From contig JAFROD010000004.1 of the NCBI GenBank assembly GCA_017429835.1, positions 1 through 64,000 of the forward strand: DNA of 64,000 bases, in the 5' to 3' direction. Position numbers and translations under genes: made by a program. A model generated the notes under the pieces. The model was given only the letters and a program-made list of their open reading frames with translations. It did no database searches and was not told where the DNA came from. This DNA comes from Oscillospiraceae bacterium (GTDB taxonomy: Bacteria; Bacillota; Clostridia; Oscillospirales; Oscillospiraceae). Shown piece by piece: positions 1 through 12,520 of the stretch. Each line of letters begins with the position of its first letter. The first letter of the stretch is position 1.

Positions 1-52
1 TCAGTTTATCCTCTTTGCTCCATTTCCGGTGTGCTTGCCCTTTCTTGCTCAT
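1..52 (-). CDS. 5' end of a probable IS transposase/HTH protein (partial)
   Basis: On the minus strand an ATG at 50-52 follows a good ribosome binding site (GAGAGGAG, about 8 bases upstream). It opens a frame reading MSKKGQAHRKWSKEDKL, which runs off the window. This basic start resembles the helix-turn-helix OrfA/InsJ-type proteins of IS3-family elements, but 17 residues cannot fix the family. The hairpin at 92-126, just upstream, fits an insertion sequence end. It could also be the start of an unrelated small basic protein. Confidence 0.35.
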   Translation of the reverse strand, partial: MSKKGQAHRKWSKEDKL

Positions 53-91
53 GTTTTCATCTCCTCTCTTCTCTAATTCTACAACAAAAAA

Positions 92-126
92 ATGAAAGTA
101 GGCACTTTTTTAGTGTCTACTTTCAT
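92..126. repeat. 14-bp inverted repeat, possible IS terminal end
   Basis: ATGAAAGTAGGCAC (92-105) pairs with GTGTCTACTTTCAT (113-126) with one G-T wobble around a T-rich loop. It lies 40 bases upstream of the putative transposase start at 52. This arrangement is typical of the structured left end of IS3-type elements. The other IS end is outside the window, so the identity is inferred. Confidence 0.4.
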
Positions 127-202
127 CTTACCAGGTGCATGCTGCAAAGCAACCCTGTTTTTTCTTGTCAGCGGACGGGAGAACCGCCGTTTTCCCGTCC
201 TT

Positions 203-227
203 CGGGTGCGAAACGCACCCGTTTTTT
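203..227 (+). terminator. Intrinsic terminator reading rightward
   Basis: CGGGTGCG (203-210), loop AAA, CGCACCCG (214-221), then six T. A second hairpin (GGACGGGA 173-180 / TCCCGTCC 193-200) lies just upstream. The U-tract is on the plus strand although the only nearby gene, rlmH, runs leftward and ends inside the T-tract. It probably stops transcription entering from the mobile element or from further left. Confidence 0.7.
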
Positions 228-708
228 ATTTATGATACTTCGTACCCGCCTGGATGGTTTCCGCGCGGTAGATCTGCTCGAGCGCCATGACCCGCATCAG
301 ATGGTGCGGGAAGGTCATCGGGCCGAAGGAGAGGCGAAAATCCGCCTTCTGCTTGATTTCCGCGTCGATGCCGAAGGAAGAACCGATCAGAAAGCACGCC
401 GCGCTCCTGCCCTCGTTTTTGATCACGCGCAGCCTGTCCGCCAACGCCTCCGAGGAGAGCTCCTTCCCCTCCGGTGTGAGGACGCAGAACCACGCGCCCT
501 TCGGGACGGCGGCGGCGATCAGCTCCGCTTCCTTTTTGAGGCCCGCCGCGATCTCCGCCGCGTTTGGCTCGTCCGGCAGGCGCGTCTCCGGCAGCTCCAC
601 GAGGTGGAATTTACAGTACGCGCCGAGCCGTTTGGCGTATTCCTCCACCGCCGCGAGGTAGAACTTTTCTTTCAGTTTTCCGACGGTCAAAAGCGTAATG
701 GAAAACAT
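226..708 (-). CDS. rlmH: RlmH, 23S rRNA pseudouridine-1915 N3-methyltransferase
   Basis: This 160-residue SPOUT-class methyltransferase uses S-adenosylmethionine to methylate pseudouridine 1915 in helix 69 of 23S rRNA on assembled ribosomes. The length matches the family (about 155-160). Family landmarks are visible: the start MFSITLLTVGKLKE, a LTPEGKELSSEALA segment near residues 77-90, the SAM-loop FLIGSSFGID near 107-115, and the conserved C-terminal tail MTFPHHLMRVMALEQIYRA ending in KYHK. The gene often sits near oriC in Firmicutes, as here. The ATG at 708 is followed directly by the family N-terminus. The downstream end overlaps the T-tract of a plus-strand terminator. Confidence 0.95.
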   Translation of the reverse strand: MFSITLLTVGKLKEKFYLAAVEEYAKRLGAYCKFHLVELPETRLPDEPNAAEIAAGLKKEAELIAAAVPKGAWFCVLTPEGKELSSEALADRLRVIKNEGRSAACFLIGSSFGIDAEIKQKADFRLSFGPMTFPHHLMRVMALEQIYRAETIQAGTKYHK

Positions 709-738
709 GGCGTTCCACTCCTGTTAACGGAATAATCC

Positions 739-829
739 CGACCGTGGCACAAAGCCGCCAACGGCTGCGCTCCCACGTCGCTTCGCTCCTCGCAATATCG
801 CGGTTTGTACGGCAAATCCGCATTCCGCA
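739..829 (-). repeat. Dispersed intergenic repeat copy
   Basis: Read on the minus strand this contains the GCGGAATGCGG box next to the sms/suf stop codon, then CGCGATATTGCGAGGAGCGAAGC and a GTGCCACGGTC segment. These are degenerate forms of the ATTGCGAGG...CGTGGCAAT inverted repeat found in many other gaps of this window. No gene is visible between 709 and 829. Confidence 0.6.
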
Positions 830-1753
830 TTACCGCAAGAAGCCTTCCAGTATTTTCTGCTCCGCCTGTTCGGCGGTCAGGCCGAGGGTCATCAGCTTCA
901 TGATCTGCTCGCCCGCGATCCTGCCGATCGCGGCTTCGTGGATCAGCGAGGCGTCCACGTGATTGCAGGAGATCTCCGGGATCGCGCGCACCTTCGCGCC
1001 GCCCATGATGATCGCGTCGCACTGGACGTGGCCGAAGCACTTGTTGTCGCCGGACACGCGCGGGTAGAAGATCTGCGACGATCCGTCCTGCGCGACCGAG
1101 CGGGAAATGACCTGCGCTTTTGAATCAAAACCGCTCAAAAACACGTCCATTTCGCTCATAGCCTTCTGATCGCCATGGGTCAGCAGGTTTTCGCGAATGA
1201 CGACTTCGCTGCCCGCGCCGCGGCATTCGACCTTCGTATAGCGCTTCGTATCGTCCACGCCGCGGATCTGGCTGGTCTCCAGCGTGACCGACGCGCCCTC
1301 TTCGAGATAGAGCACGGTCTGCGGGTTCAGAATGCGCTTGCCTTCGCCCTCGCCCTCGCCGTAGTGCTTTTCGATATATTTGACTTTCGCGTTTTTGCCG
1401 ACGTAGAAGGTATGGATACCGTCGTGCTGGCTGTCGCAGTCGGAGCAGTTGTGGATGCCGCAGCCGGCGACGATCGTCACGTCCGCGCCCTCGCCGACGA
1501 AGAAGTCGTTATAGACCATGTCTCGGAAGCCGCCCTTGGTCAGAACGACGGGGATATGCACGGATTCGTCCTTCGTGCCCGGGGCGATGCGGATGTCGAT
1601 GCCGTCCTTGTCGGTCTTGGACTCGATGACGATATGCTCGGTGTTGCGGCGGAACGCCTTTTGCCCGTCGGAGCGGATGTTGACCGCGCCGTTCCCCGTG
1701 TCCTTCATGTCGGCGACGATGGCGAGGATATTTTTCTGAATGTCGTTCAGCAT
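830..1753 (-). CDS. SufB/SufD-like Fe-S assembly scaffold (minimal SmsB type)
   Basis: This 307-residue protein is a SufBD-core beta-helix scaffold that would pair with the adjacent SufC ATPase to assemble iron-sulfur clusters in the cytoplasm. It is far shorter than classical SufB (about 470) or SufD (about 420) and lacks their N-terminal extension. It carries a cysteine cluster GCGIHNCSDCDSQHDG (Cys98, 103, 106) and, towards the C-terminus, CNHVDASLIHEAAIG, matching the conserved HEA region of SufB/D. The start at 1753 overlaps the sufC stop by 7 bases. No sufS, sufU or second sufB/D paralogue is nearby. This fits the minimal SmsCB systems described in archaea and anaerobic Clostridia. Confidence 0.85.
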   Translation of the reverse strand: MLNDIQKNILAIVADMKDTGNGAVNIRSDGQKAFRRNTEHIVIESKTDKDGIDIRIAPGTKDESVHIPVVLTKGGFRDMVYNDFFVGEGADVTIVAGCGIHNCSDCDSQHDGIHTFYVGKNAKVKYIEKHYGEGEGEGKRILNPQTVLYLEEGASVTLETSQIRGVDDTKRYTKVECRGAGSEVVIRENLLTHGDQKAMSEMDVFLSGFDSKAQVISRSVAQDGSSQIFYPRVSGDNKCFGHVQCDAIIMGGAKVRAIPEISCNHVDASLIHEAAIGRIAGEQIMKLMTLGLTAEQAEQKILEGFLR

Positions 1754-2481
1754 TTCCGATCCCCCTCCAGGCGGTCGCAGCCGATGAACGTATCGGCGAT
1801 GATCTTCGGATAGATTTCCTCCACGCTGCCGCGCGCGGCGACCGCGCCGTTCGCAATGAGAACGATCTCGTCGGCAAGGCGGATGATGCGTTCCTGATGG
1901 GAAATGATCAGGATCGTGGCTTCTTTTTTGTCGTGGATCTCTTTGAACGTATCGGTCAGCCGCGCGAACGACCACAGGTCGATGCCCGCCTCCGGCTCGT
2001 CGAAGATCATGAGCTCGCTTCTGCGCGCCAGCACCGTAGCGATCTCGATGCGCTTGACCTCGCCGCCGGACAGACTGGCGTCCACGTCGCGGTCGATATA
2101 GTCGCGGGCGCACAGACCCACCTTGGTCAGATAATCACACGCGCTGTCGTGGCTTATTTCTTTGCCGGCAGCGACGTTCAGGAGGTCGCGCACCTTCATT
2201 CCCTTGAAGCGCGGCGGCTGCTGGAAGCCGTAAGAAATGCCGCGCTGCGCGCGTTCGGTGACGGAAAGGTTCGTGATATTCTCGCCGTTCCAGAAGATCT
2301 CGCCGCCGGTCGGGGGATAGATGCCCATGACCGCGCGGGCAAGACTGGTCTTGCCGCCGCCGTTCGGGCCGGTAACGACGACGAACTTTTTGTCCTCCAC
2401 GGTGAGGCTGACGTCGCGCAGGATATCGACGGCGCCGTCTTCGCCGTCCACGCGGTAGGACAGACGTTTGATTTCAAGCAT
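1747..2481 (-). CDS. sufC: SufC-type Fe-S assembly ATPase (SmsC)
   Basis: This 244-residue ABC-type ATPase drives conformational change of the SufB-like scaffold encoded directly downstream. Walker A GPNGGGKT is at 38-45, the signature LSGGE at 137-141, Walker B LMIFDEPEAGID at 157-168 and the switch histidine in ISHQE near 195. The length is typical for SufC. The GISYGFQQPP segment after the Q-loop is characteristic of SufC rather than of transporter ATPases. The ATG at 2481 follows AAAGAGG. A clear promoter lies at 2523-2551 and the gene is translationally overlapped with the scaffold gene, so the two form one operon, possibly continuing into rlmH. Confidence 0.92.
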   Translation of the reverse strand: MLEIKRLSYRVDGEDGAVDILRDVSLTVEDKKFVVVTGPNGGGKTSLARAVMGIYPPTGGEIFWNGENITNLSVTERAQRGISYGFQQPPRFKGMKVRDLLNVAAGKEISHDSACDYLTKVGLCARDYIDRDVDASLSGGEVKRIEIATVLARRSELMIFDEPEAGIDLWSFARLTDTFKEIHDKKEATILIISHQERIIRLADEIVLIANGAVAARGSVEEIYPKIIADTFIGCDRLEGDRKC

Positions 2482-2522
2482 GCGTATTCCTCTTTCGCTG
2501 TTTTTCGCAGTTTTACGATAGC

Positions 2523-2551
2523 ACTATACCATATTTTTTCCTGCCTTGCAA
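2523..2551 (-). promoter_or_regulatory. Sigma-A-type promoter for sufC operon
   Basis: On the minus strand TTGCAA (2546-2551) and TATAGT (2523-2528) are separated by exactly 17 bases, about 45 bases upstream of the sufC start. It fires away from dnaA. Confidence 0.75.
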
Positions 2552-2574
2552 TCATTTATCATGCGGAATGCGGA

Positions 2575-2732
2575 ATTCTCCGGCAGGCAGGATCGCTGCG
2601 AAACTGCCCGCTGGCTATTTTCTATTTTAGTCTTATTAATAATTTAAGTATATATTTTAATTGTATCTATTGCATTTTTGCACAATTTGTGGTAAGATTT
2701 ATTCGTATTATTATCATGGAAAGGAGTCGGCT
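2575..2732 (+). other. AT-rich region with DnaA box upstream of dnaA (part of oriC)
   Basis: The stretch 2615-2715 is strikingly AT-rich for this genome. It holds a perfect DnaA box TTTTGCACA at 2676-2684, fitting TT(A/T)TNCACA. A weak promoter (TTGTGG, 16, TATTAT) may drive dnaA. Firmicutes origins are often split around dnaA, as in Bacillus subtilis, and this would be the upstream half. Near 2570-2600 is a copy of the GCGGAATGCGGAAT box. Confidence 0.6.
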
Positions 2733-4046
2733 ATGTATTCCAACGCTTATGTCTGGTCGCGCGTCCTGTCCTATCTGGAACAGCACTCTCCCGCTGCCGC
2801 CGGACTTGCCTATTTTGACGATACCGACGTTTTGGAGCTCAACGAGGAAAAGCTCGTGATCTATACCCCTTCCGCCTTCCGGAAGGACGTGATCCTCAAT
2901 CGCTACAGCGATCTGATCGAGGAAGCGATGCGCGAACAGTTCCAGACGGAGATCCGGCTTGAGGTATTGGACGACGACGATCTGCCGCAGTACAAATTCA
3001 ATCAGCGCAAGCGTGCCTTCGTGCAGTTCAACTCCCAGTATACCTTTGAAACCTTCGTGGTCGGCTCGTCCAACCAGCATGCCTATTCCGCTGCGGTCGC
3101 CGTCGCGGAGGAGCGCACCGACGCCTATAATCCGCTGTTCATCTACGGACAGAGCGGTCTGGGCAAAACGCATCTTCTGTACGCGATCGCCAATCGCATC
3201 CAGCAGAAGCATCCGGAGTATAATATCGTCTATATCAAGGGCGATCAGTTCATCAACGAATTCCTCGAAGCCGTCCGCAGCGGTAAAAACTTCGAGTTCC
3301 GCAACAAATACCGCAACGCCGACCTCTTCCTGATCGACGATATCCAGTTCATCGCCGGCAAGGACAGCACGCAGGAGGAATTCTTCCACACCTTCAACAC
3401 TCTGTATGAAAACCATCGGCAGATCGTTCTGACCTCCGACCGCGTGCCCTCGGACATGCTCCGTCTGGAAGACCGGCTGCGCACGCGCTTCGAATGGGGT
3501 CTGATCGTGGATATCCAGCCGCCCGACTACGAGACGCGCTGGGCGATCACGAAGAACAAGGCGCTCTCGCTCGGCATGACCCTGCCGGACGACGTGTGCG
3601 ACTATATTGCCGAGAACATCACGAACAACGTCCGCCAGATCGAAGGTACGGTCAAGAAAATCAAGGCCTATCACGATCTTTCCGGCATGCCGACGGATAT
3701 CGCCAGCGTCTCGCGCGCGATCAAGGACATGTATAAGGGAAAGGCGGCAACCGTCCCGACGCCCGATCTGATCATCAGCGAAGTCTGCCGCTTCTATTCC
3801 ATTGAGGAGAATATCCTGCGCAGCACGCTGAAGACCCGCAATACCGCCGAAGCGCGGCAGATCTCCATGTATCTGATCCGCAAGATGACGAATCTTTCCC
3901 TGGAGGATATCGCCAAGGAATTCGGCAAGAATCATACCACCGTTCTGTACTCGATCCGCCGCGTGGAAGAGGATCTCAGCAATACCTCCAGCGGCCTGCA
4001 GGACAACGTGAGAGAGATCACCGCAAATATCAACGCGCGGCTGTAA
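2733..4046 (+). CDS. dnaA: DnaA, chromosomal replication initiator
   Basis: DnaA binds DnaA boxes in oriC as ATP-bound filaments and opens the origin. The 437-residue product has the domain I start MYSNAYVWSRVLSYLEQ, a short linker, and an AAA+ core with Walker A GQSGLGKT (139-146) and Walker B LIDDIQ (200-205). The C-terminal domain IV helix-turn-helix includes LSLEDIAKEFGKNHTTVLYSI. The start at 2733 is chosen because GGAAAGGAG lies 7 bases upstream and the family N-terminus begins there; a longer in-frame start at 2661 has no support. Candidate DnaA boxes on both sides suggest autoregulation. Confidence 0.98.
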   Translation: MYSNAYVWSRVLSYLEQHSPAAAGLAYFDDTDVLELNEEKLVIYTPSAFRKDVILNRYSDLIEEAMREQFQTEIRLEVLDDDDLPQYKFNQRKRAFVQFNSQYTFETFVVGSSNQHAYSAAVAVAEERTDAYNPLFIYGQSGLGKTHLLYAIANRIQQKHPEYNIVYIKGDQFINEFLEAVRSGKNFEFRNKYRNADLFLIDDIQFIAGKDSTQEEFFHTFNTLYENHRQIVLTSDRVPSDMLRLEDRLRTRFEWGLIVDIQPPDYETRWAITKNKALSLGMTLPDDVCDYIAENITNNVRQIEGTVKKIKAYHDLSGMPTDIASVSRAIKDMYKGKAATVPTPDLIISEVCRFYSIEENILRSTLKTRNTAEARQISMYLIRKMTNLSLEDIAKEFGKNHTTVLYSIRRVEEDLSNTSSGLQDNVREITANINARL

Positions 4047-4280
4047 AAAAATATGCACACTGCCCGTGTAATGTGCAAAGAAAACCTGTGCATAACCGGT
4101 TTTCGGTTTAATTTTCAAAACGCCTGTGCATAACCTTATTAGCAATACACAATCGGCTGTGCATTGCAAAGCCTTGCGGCTGTAAGCGATTTTCCGGTTT
4201 TGCACATAAATTTCCACTACTGACACTACTGACAAGAATATCCTACCTATCTATTCAGAAAGAGAAAAGAGGCTGCAATT
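4047..4280 (+). other. oriC: DnaA-box cluster between dnaA and dnaN
   Basis: This gap carries TGTGCATAA at 4087-4095 and 4125-4133, TTTTGCACA at 4198-4206, and near matches at 4051-4059 (ATATGCACA), 4072-4080 (TGTGCAAAG) and 4158-4166 (TGTGCATTG). All fit or nearly fit TT(A/T)TNCACA or its reverse complement. After the last box comes a trinucleotide-rich stretch CACTACTGACACTACTGAC (about 4217-4235) and a less GC-rich segment to 4255, resembling DnaA-trio and unwinding elements. The position between dnaA and dnaN is the classic Firmicutes origin location. Confidence 0.85.
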
Positions 4281-5384
4281 ATGAAATTCACCTGTGAAAA
4301 AGCTCTGCTGGTCTCCGCGATCTCCGTCGCCGGAAGAACGGTATCTCCGAAGAGCACGATCCCCTGCCTGGAGGGCATTCTGCTGCGCGCGGGCGTCGGC
4401 GTTCAGCTTACCGGCTTCAATCTGGAAACCGGCATTACCGTCAAGGTCGACGCTGACGTGAAGGAAGCGGGCGTCTGCGTTATGCCGGCGCGTCTGTTCT
4501 TCGACATTATCCGCAAACTGCCGGATGAGGAAGTGACGGTCGAGGTCGACGACAAGCTGCAGGTCTCCATCCGCGGCGGCGTCTCCTCCTTCCGGATCAC
4601 CGCAATGGACGCGGAGGACTACCCCGAGCTGCCCGACGTCAATGCGGCGCAGGGCGTCGCCATTCCGCAGTCAAAGCTGCGCGAGATGATCGGCGGCACG
4701 ATCTTCTCCGTTTCCGAGAATCAGGCGCGTCCAATCCACACCGGCTGTCTGATCGAGGTCGCGGACGACGGCATCACCATGGTCGCCGTGGACAGCTTCC
4801 GTCTGGCGCGCCGGACGTGGCACAGCGAGGAGCCCATCGGTAAAACGCAGAAGTTCGTCGTTCCCGCGACGGGTCTGCGCGAGGTCGAAAAGATTTTGAC
4901 GGACTGCGACGAGCCCGCGATCTTCACCCGCGGCGACAAGCATATTCTCTTTGAGATCGGAAACGCCACGCTGGTATGCCGCATTCTCGAGGGCGATTTC
5001 ATCGATTGGCGGCGCGTTCTGCCGACCGACAACCCCACCGTTCTGACCGCGAACGTCGCGGAGCTGATGAACTCCATCGAGCGCGTCAGTCTGATCGTGT
5101 CGGAAAAGATCAAAAGTCCGGTGCGCTGCACCTTCGGCGAGAATATCGCGGATTTCAAGACGGTCAATACGATCGGCTCCGCGCACGACACCTGCTCGAT
5201 CGCCGGCAACGGCGGTCAGCTCGAGATCGGCTTCAACTGCCGGTATCTCCTCGACGCGCTGCGCGCCGTGCCGAGCGAAGAAGTCACGCTGGAACTTAAG
5301 AACGGTCTGAGTCCGATCATCTTCACGCCGGTCGACAAGAAGTACGACTTCGCGTATATGGTACTGCCGGTCAGACTGCACTAA
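4281..5384 (+). CDS. dnaN: DnaN, DNA polymerase III beta sliding clamp
   Basis: The beta clamp forms a ring around DNA and tethers polymerase III and repair proteins. The 367-residue product has the normal length and the start MKFTCEKALLVSAISVAGRTVSPK. The clamp landmarks SKSTIPCLEGILL, FDIIRKLPDEEVTVEV, a Y-P-E-L-P loop and the C-terminal YDFAYMVLPVRL are all present. It sits directly after oriC, followed by yaaA and recF. AGAGAAAAGAGG about 10 bases upstream serves as the ribosome binding site. The three-domain architecture is inferred from length and motifs. Confidence 0.98.
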   Translation: MKFTCEKALLVSAISVAGRTVSPKSTIPCLEGILLRAGVGVQLTGFNLETGITVKVDADVKEAGVCVMPARLFFDIIRKLPDEEVTVEVDDKLQVSIRGGVSSFRITAMDAEDYPELPDVNAAQGVAIPQSKLREMIGGTIFSVSENQARPIHTGCLIEVADDGITMVAVDSFRLARRTWHSEEPIGKTQKFVVPATGLREVEKILTDCDEPAIFTRGDKHILFEIGNATLVCRILEGDFIDWRRVLPTDNPTVLTANVAELMNSIERVSLIVSEKIKSPVRCTFGENIADFKTVNTIGSAHDTCSIAGNGGQLEIGFNCRYLLDALRAVPSEEVTLELKNGLSPIIFTPVDKKYDFAYMVLPVRLH

Positions 5385-5434
5385 ATTGCGCAACGACACG
5401 GCCGGAGTATTTTCAAAAATAAGGTAATAAAACT

Positions 5435-5683
5435 ATGAAAGTCAGAGTACGGCGGGTGTCCAAAGAGGACGTTCCGGTGACTATTACAACTGAATTCATC
5501 AAGCTCGAGAGCTTTCTGAAGCTCGCCGACGCGGCGCAGTCCGGCGGTATGGCGAAGAACTTTATCCAGAACGGCGAAGTTGCAGTCAACGGCGAGATCT
5601 GCGAAATGCGCGGCAAGAAGCTCTACAACGGCGACAAGGTGCGCTTCGACGGCGTGACCTACGTGGTAAAGCATGCAGATTGA
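5435..5683 (+). CDS. yaaA: YaaA, S4-domain RNA-binding protein
   Basis: This 82-residue S4-like protein always sits between dnaN and recF in Firmicutes. The S4 fold is recognisable in LESFLKLADAAQSGGMAKNF, followed by the NGEVAVNGE and GDKVRFDG turns. Related B. subtilis YaaA has been linked to ribosome assembly. The gene overlaps the recF start by 11 bases, so the two are probably translationally coupled. The N-terminal approximately 20 residues are an extension before the S4 core. Confidence 0.9.
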   Translation: MKVRVRRVSKEDVPVTITTEFIKLESFLKLADAAQSGGMAKNFIQNGEVAVNGEICEMRGKKLYNGDKVRFDGVTYVVKHAD

Positions 5684-6773
5684 CCGCTTGTATTTGCGTA
5701 ATTTCCGCAACTATGAAGAGGCGGAGGCACAGTTTGTGCCGGGCGTGAATCTGCTCGTCGGCGGCAACGCCAACGGCAAGACGAATCTTTTAGAGGCCAT
5801 CGGCTATCTCTCCACGGGAAAGGCGTTTCGCGCGAAGCGGGATCAGGAGCTGATCCTGTTCGGGCAGGAGTTTGCGGAAATCTCCGCCGTGCTTCATTCG
5901 CAGGAGCGCGAGCAGACTTTGCGCGCCGTGCTGTTTTCCGACCGCAGACCGCGGCAGCTCTGGCGGAGCGGCGTGAAGCAGAAGACGGCGGCGGGGATCG
6001 CGGGCGTGCTGACGACCGTGCTGTTCTGTCCGGAGGACTTGCTGATCCTCAAAAAAGGCGCGCAGCCGCGCCGCAGACTGCTCGACCAGACGATCGCCCA
6101 GCTTCGCCCGAATTACGACGCTGCGCTCGGCGAATATCAGCGTCTGCTCGAACAGAAAAGCGCGGTCTTGAAGGACTGGCGGGAAAATCCGTCTATTTTG
6201 AACGTCCTGCCGGAGTACAATCTCCGCATGGCACAGGTCGGCGCGCTGGTGATCTCCTACCGCGCCCGCTATCTGAAAGCCCTGAGCGAATGCGCCGCAG
6301 ACTATCACCGCGAATTTTCCGGCGGACTGGAGACTCTCACGCTGACTTATAAAACCGTGTCGAATATCGACGATCCGTTCGCCGAGCCCGCCGTTTTGCG
6401 GCAGTTGCTCTCCGAGCATCAGCAATCGCACGAGCGCGCGGAGCTGGAGAGCGGACAGTGCCTTTCCGGCCCGCACAAGGACGACTTTGAGGCGTGCCTG
6501 AACGGTCTGCCGATCAGCCTTTACGGCTCGCAGGGGCAGACGCGGACGGCGACGATCTCCCTGAAGCTCGCCGAGCGCGAGCTGATCCGCCGCGACACCG
6601 GCGAGGAACCCGTCCTGCTTCTGGACGACGTTTTGTCCGAGTTGGACGCGGGACGGCAGGATTTCGTGCTGAACGAGCTGAAGAGCGGACAGGTCTTTAT
6701 CACCTGCTGCGAGACCGACCGGCTGACGAAGCTGGGTCAGGTACTGACCATCGAAAAAGGAACGATCAAGTAA
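5673..6773 (+). CDS. recF: RecF, recombination mediator ATPase
   Basis: RecF is an SMC-like ATPase that, with RecO and RecR, loads RecA at single-strand gaps. The 366-residue product starts MQIDRLYLRNFRNYEEAE and has Walker A GGNANGKTN (30-38), the signature region LSGPHKDDFEACLNG, a Q-loop GSQGQTRTATISLKLAE and Walker B VLLLDDVLSELD near the C-terminus. Length and order are typical. The stop codon overlaps the remB start (TAATG), indicating tight co-translation. Neighbours dnaN, yaaA and gyrB confirm the assignment. Confidence 0.97.
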   Translation: MQIDRLYLRNFRNYEEAEAQFVPGVNLLVGGNANGKTNLLEAIGYLSTGKAFRAKRDQELILFGQEFAEISAVLHSQEREQTLRAVLFSDRRPRQLWRSGVKQKTAAGIAGVLTTVLFCPEDLLILKKGAQPRRRLLDQTIAQLRPNYDAALGEYQRLLEQKSAVLKDWRENPSILNVLPEYNLRMAQVGALVISYRARYLKALSECAADYHREFSGGLETLTLTYKTVSNIDDPFAEPAVLRQLLSEHQQSHERAELESGQCLSGPHKDDFEACLNGLPISLYGSQGQTRTATISLKLAERELIRRDTGEEPVLLLDDVLSELDAGRQDFVLNELKSGQVFITCCETDRLTKLGQVLTIEKGTIK

Positions 6774-7021
6774 TGTACATTTCCATCGGCGCGGATTTTG
6801 CCGTGCGCGACCGGTCGGTGATCGGGATTTTCGATCTCGACAACGCATCGTGGTCGAAGCACACCCGTCTCTTTTTGCGCGAGGCGGAGCAGCAGGGCGA
6901 GGTAGTGGCGATCACCGCGGATATCCCGAAAAGCTTCGTCCTGACCGAAGAATTCGGCTTAAGCCGCGTGTACTTAACGCAGTTCAACTCCGCCGCGCTG
7001 GAAAAGCGCAGCAAGGGGTAG
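6773..7021 (+). CDS. remB: RemB/YaaB-like DUF370 regulator
   Basis: This 82-residue DUF370 protein starts MYISIGADFAVRDRSVIGIFD and ends with the typical VYLTQFNSAALEKR. B. subtilis RemA/RemB proteins of this family act as DNA-binding regulators of biofilm matrix genes. The conserved position between recF and gyrB is that of remB (yaaB). The ATG at 6773 overlaps the recF stop by one base. Whether the matrix role holds here is unknown. Confidence 0.85.
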   Translation: MYISIGADFAVRDRSVIGIFDLDNASWSKHTRLFLREAEQQGEVVAITADIPKSFVLTEEFGLSRVYLTQFNSAALEKRSKG

Positions 7022-7038
7022 CAAGCAGCCGTTAGCCT

Positions 7039-9240
<2,202 letters not shown>

Positions 9241-9254
9241 GGAGGTGACGATGT

Positions 9255-11783
<2,529 letters not shown>

Positions 11784-11910
11784 TGTAGGATACGGGGAAT
11801 GCGGAATGCGCAATTACCGTTGACCGTGGCAATCCGCTCAGCTTCCTCCCTGCGGGCGAAAGCGTGGAAATCGCCGGCAACCTTGAAATCGACGTAGCAA
11901 GGAGGTTCAA
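11784..11910 (+). repeat. Intergenic repeat remnant after gyrA
   Basis: This holds GGGAATGCGGAATGCGCAATTACCGTTGACCGTGGCAATC (a GCGGAATGCG box joined directly to a CGTGGCAATC half-repeat) and then about 70 bases without a recognisable feature before the AGGAGG of the next gene. It is one of the dispersed repeat copies of this window. Confidence 0.55.
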
Positions 11911-12519
11911 ATGGAACCTGAGAACGAACTGATCGAAGAAGAACGGGCAGAGGAACTGCCTGAAGAAGCGCGGGAAGAAGCTGTCCCCGCGCTGGAGGAG
12001 CCGCAGTTTGCGGCGAAGACCGTTCTGAACGCCGAGCTTCAGCTCGAAGCGTCCAAGGCGGTCAGTCCCAAGCTGCCGCGGGTGATCTCGATCTTCCTGA
12101 TCGTCTTCGCTGCGGCGGCTGTCGGCGTGCTGTTCTGGCTGTATTTTGCCAAAGGCGACAAAAACAACCTGCTGATGGCGATCCTCCTGATCCCGCTCGT
12201 GGGTTACATGGTCTACAGCCGCATTGCCATGCCGAAAAAGGCAATGCAGCGGTGGGAGCAGAAGATGATCGCCGGCTACGGCTGCAAGGAACTGCACCTG
12301 CTGACCGAGTTTTTTGACAAGGCGCTGGCGCAGACCGTTCAAGAGACCGGCGAGCTGACCACCGAGGGCTATTCCGCTGTCGTCGAGCTCAAGGAGACCG
12401 AACATCTGTTCCTCCTGCGGCACAGCGCACAGCAATGGTATTTTGTGGAAAAGTCCGACTTTACCGTCGGCACGGCGGACGGGTTCCGCGCTTTTATCAC
12501 CGAACGGATCGGAGGCTGA
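11911..12519 (+). CDS. YcxB-like two-helix membrane protein
   Basis: This is a 202-residue protein of unknown role. A highly acidic N-terminal cytoplasmic segment (residues 1-35) precedes two close hydrophobic helices: VISIFLIVFAAAAVGVLFWL (about 68-87) and LLMAILLIPLVGYMVY (about 97-112). A soluble C-terminal beta-rich domain follows (TEGYSAVVELKETEHLFLL, QQWYFVEKSDF), closing on FRAFITERIGG. This arrangement matches YcxB-like proteins. AGGAGG precedes the ATG. It ends one base before hemW, so the two are co-transcribed. The function is not established. Confidence 0.65.
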   Translation: MEPENELIEEERAEELPEEAREEAVPALEEPQFAAKTVLNAELQLEASKAVSPKLPRVISIFLIVFAAAAVGVLFWLYFAKGDKNNLLMAILLIPLVGYMVYSRIAMPKKAMQRWEQKMIAGYGCKELHLLTEFFDKALAQTVQETGELTTEGYSAVVELKETEHLFLLRHSAQQWYFVEKSDFTVGTADGFRAFITERIGG

Positions 12520-12520
12520 C

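Noticed and set aside
2661..2732. Longer N-terminus for DnaA
   Set aside because: The extension is encoded by the AT-rich origin region containing the DnaA box, and a good ribosome binding site sits just before the ATG at 2733.
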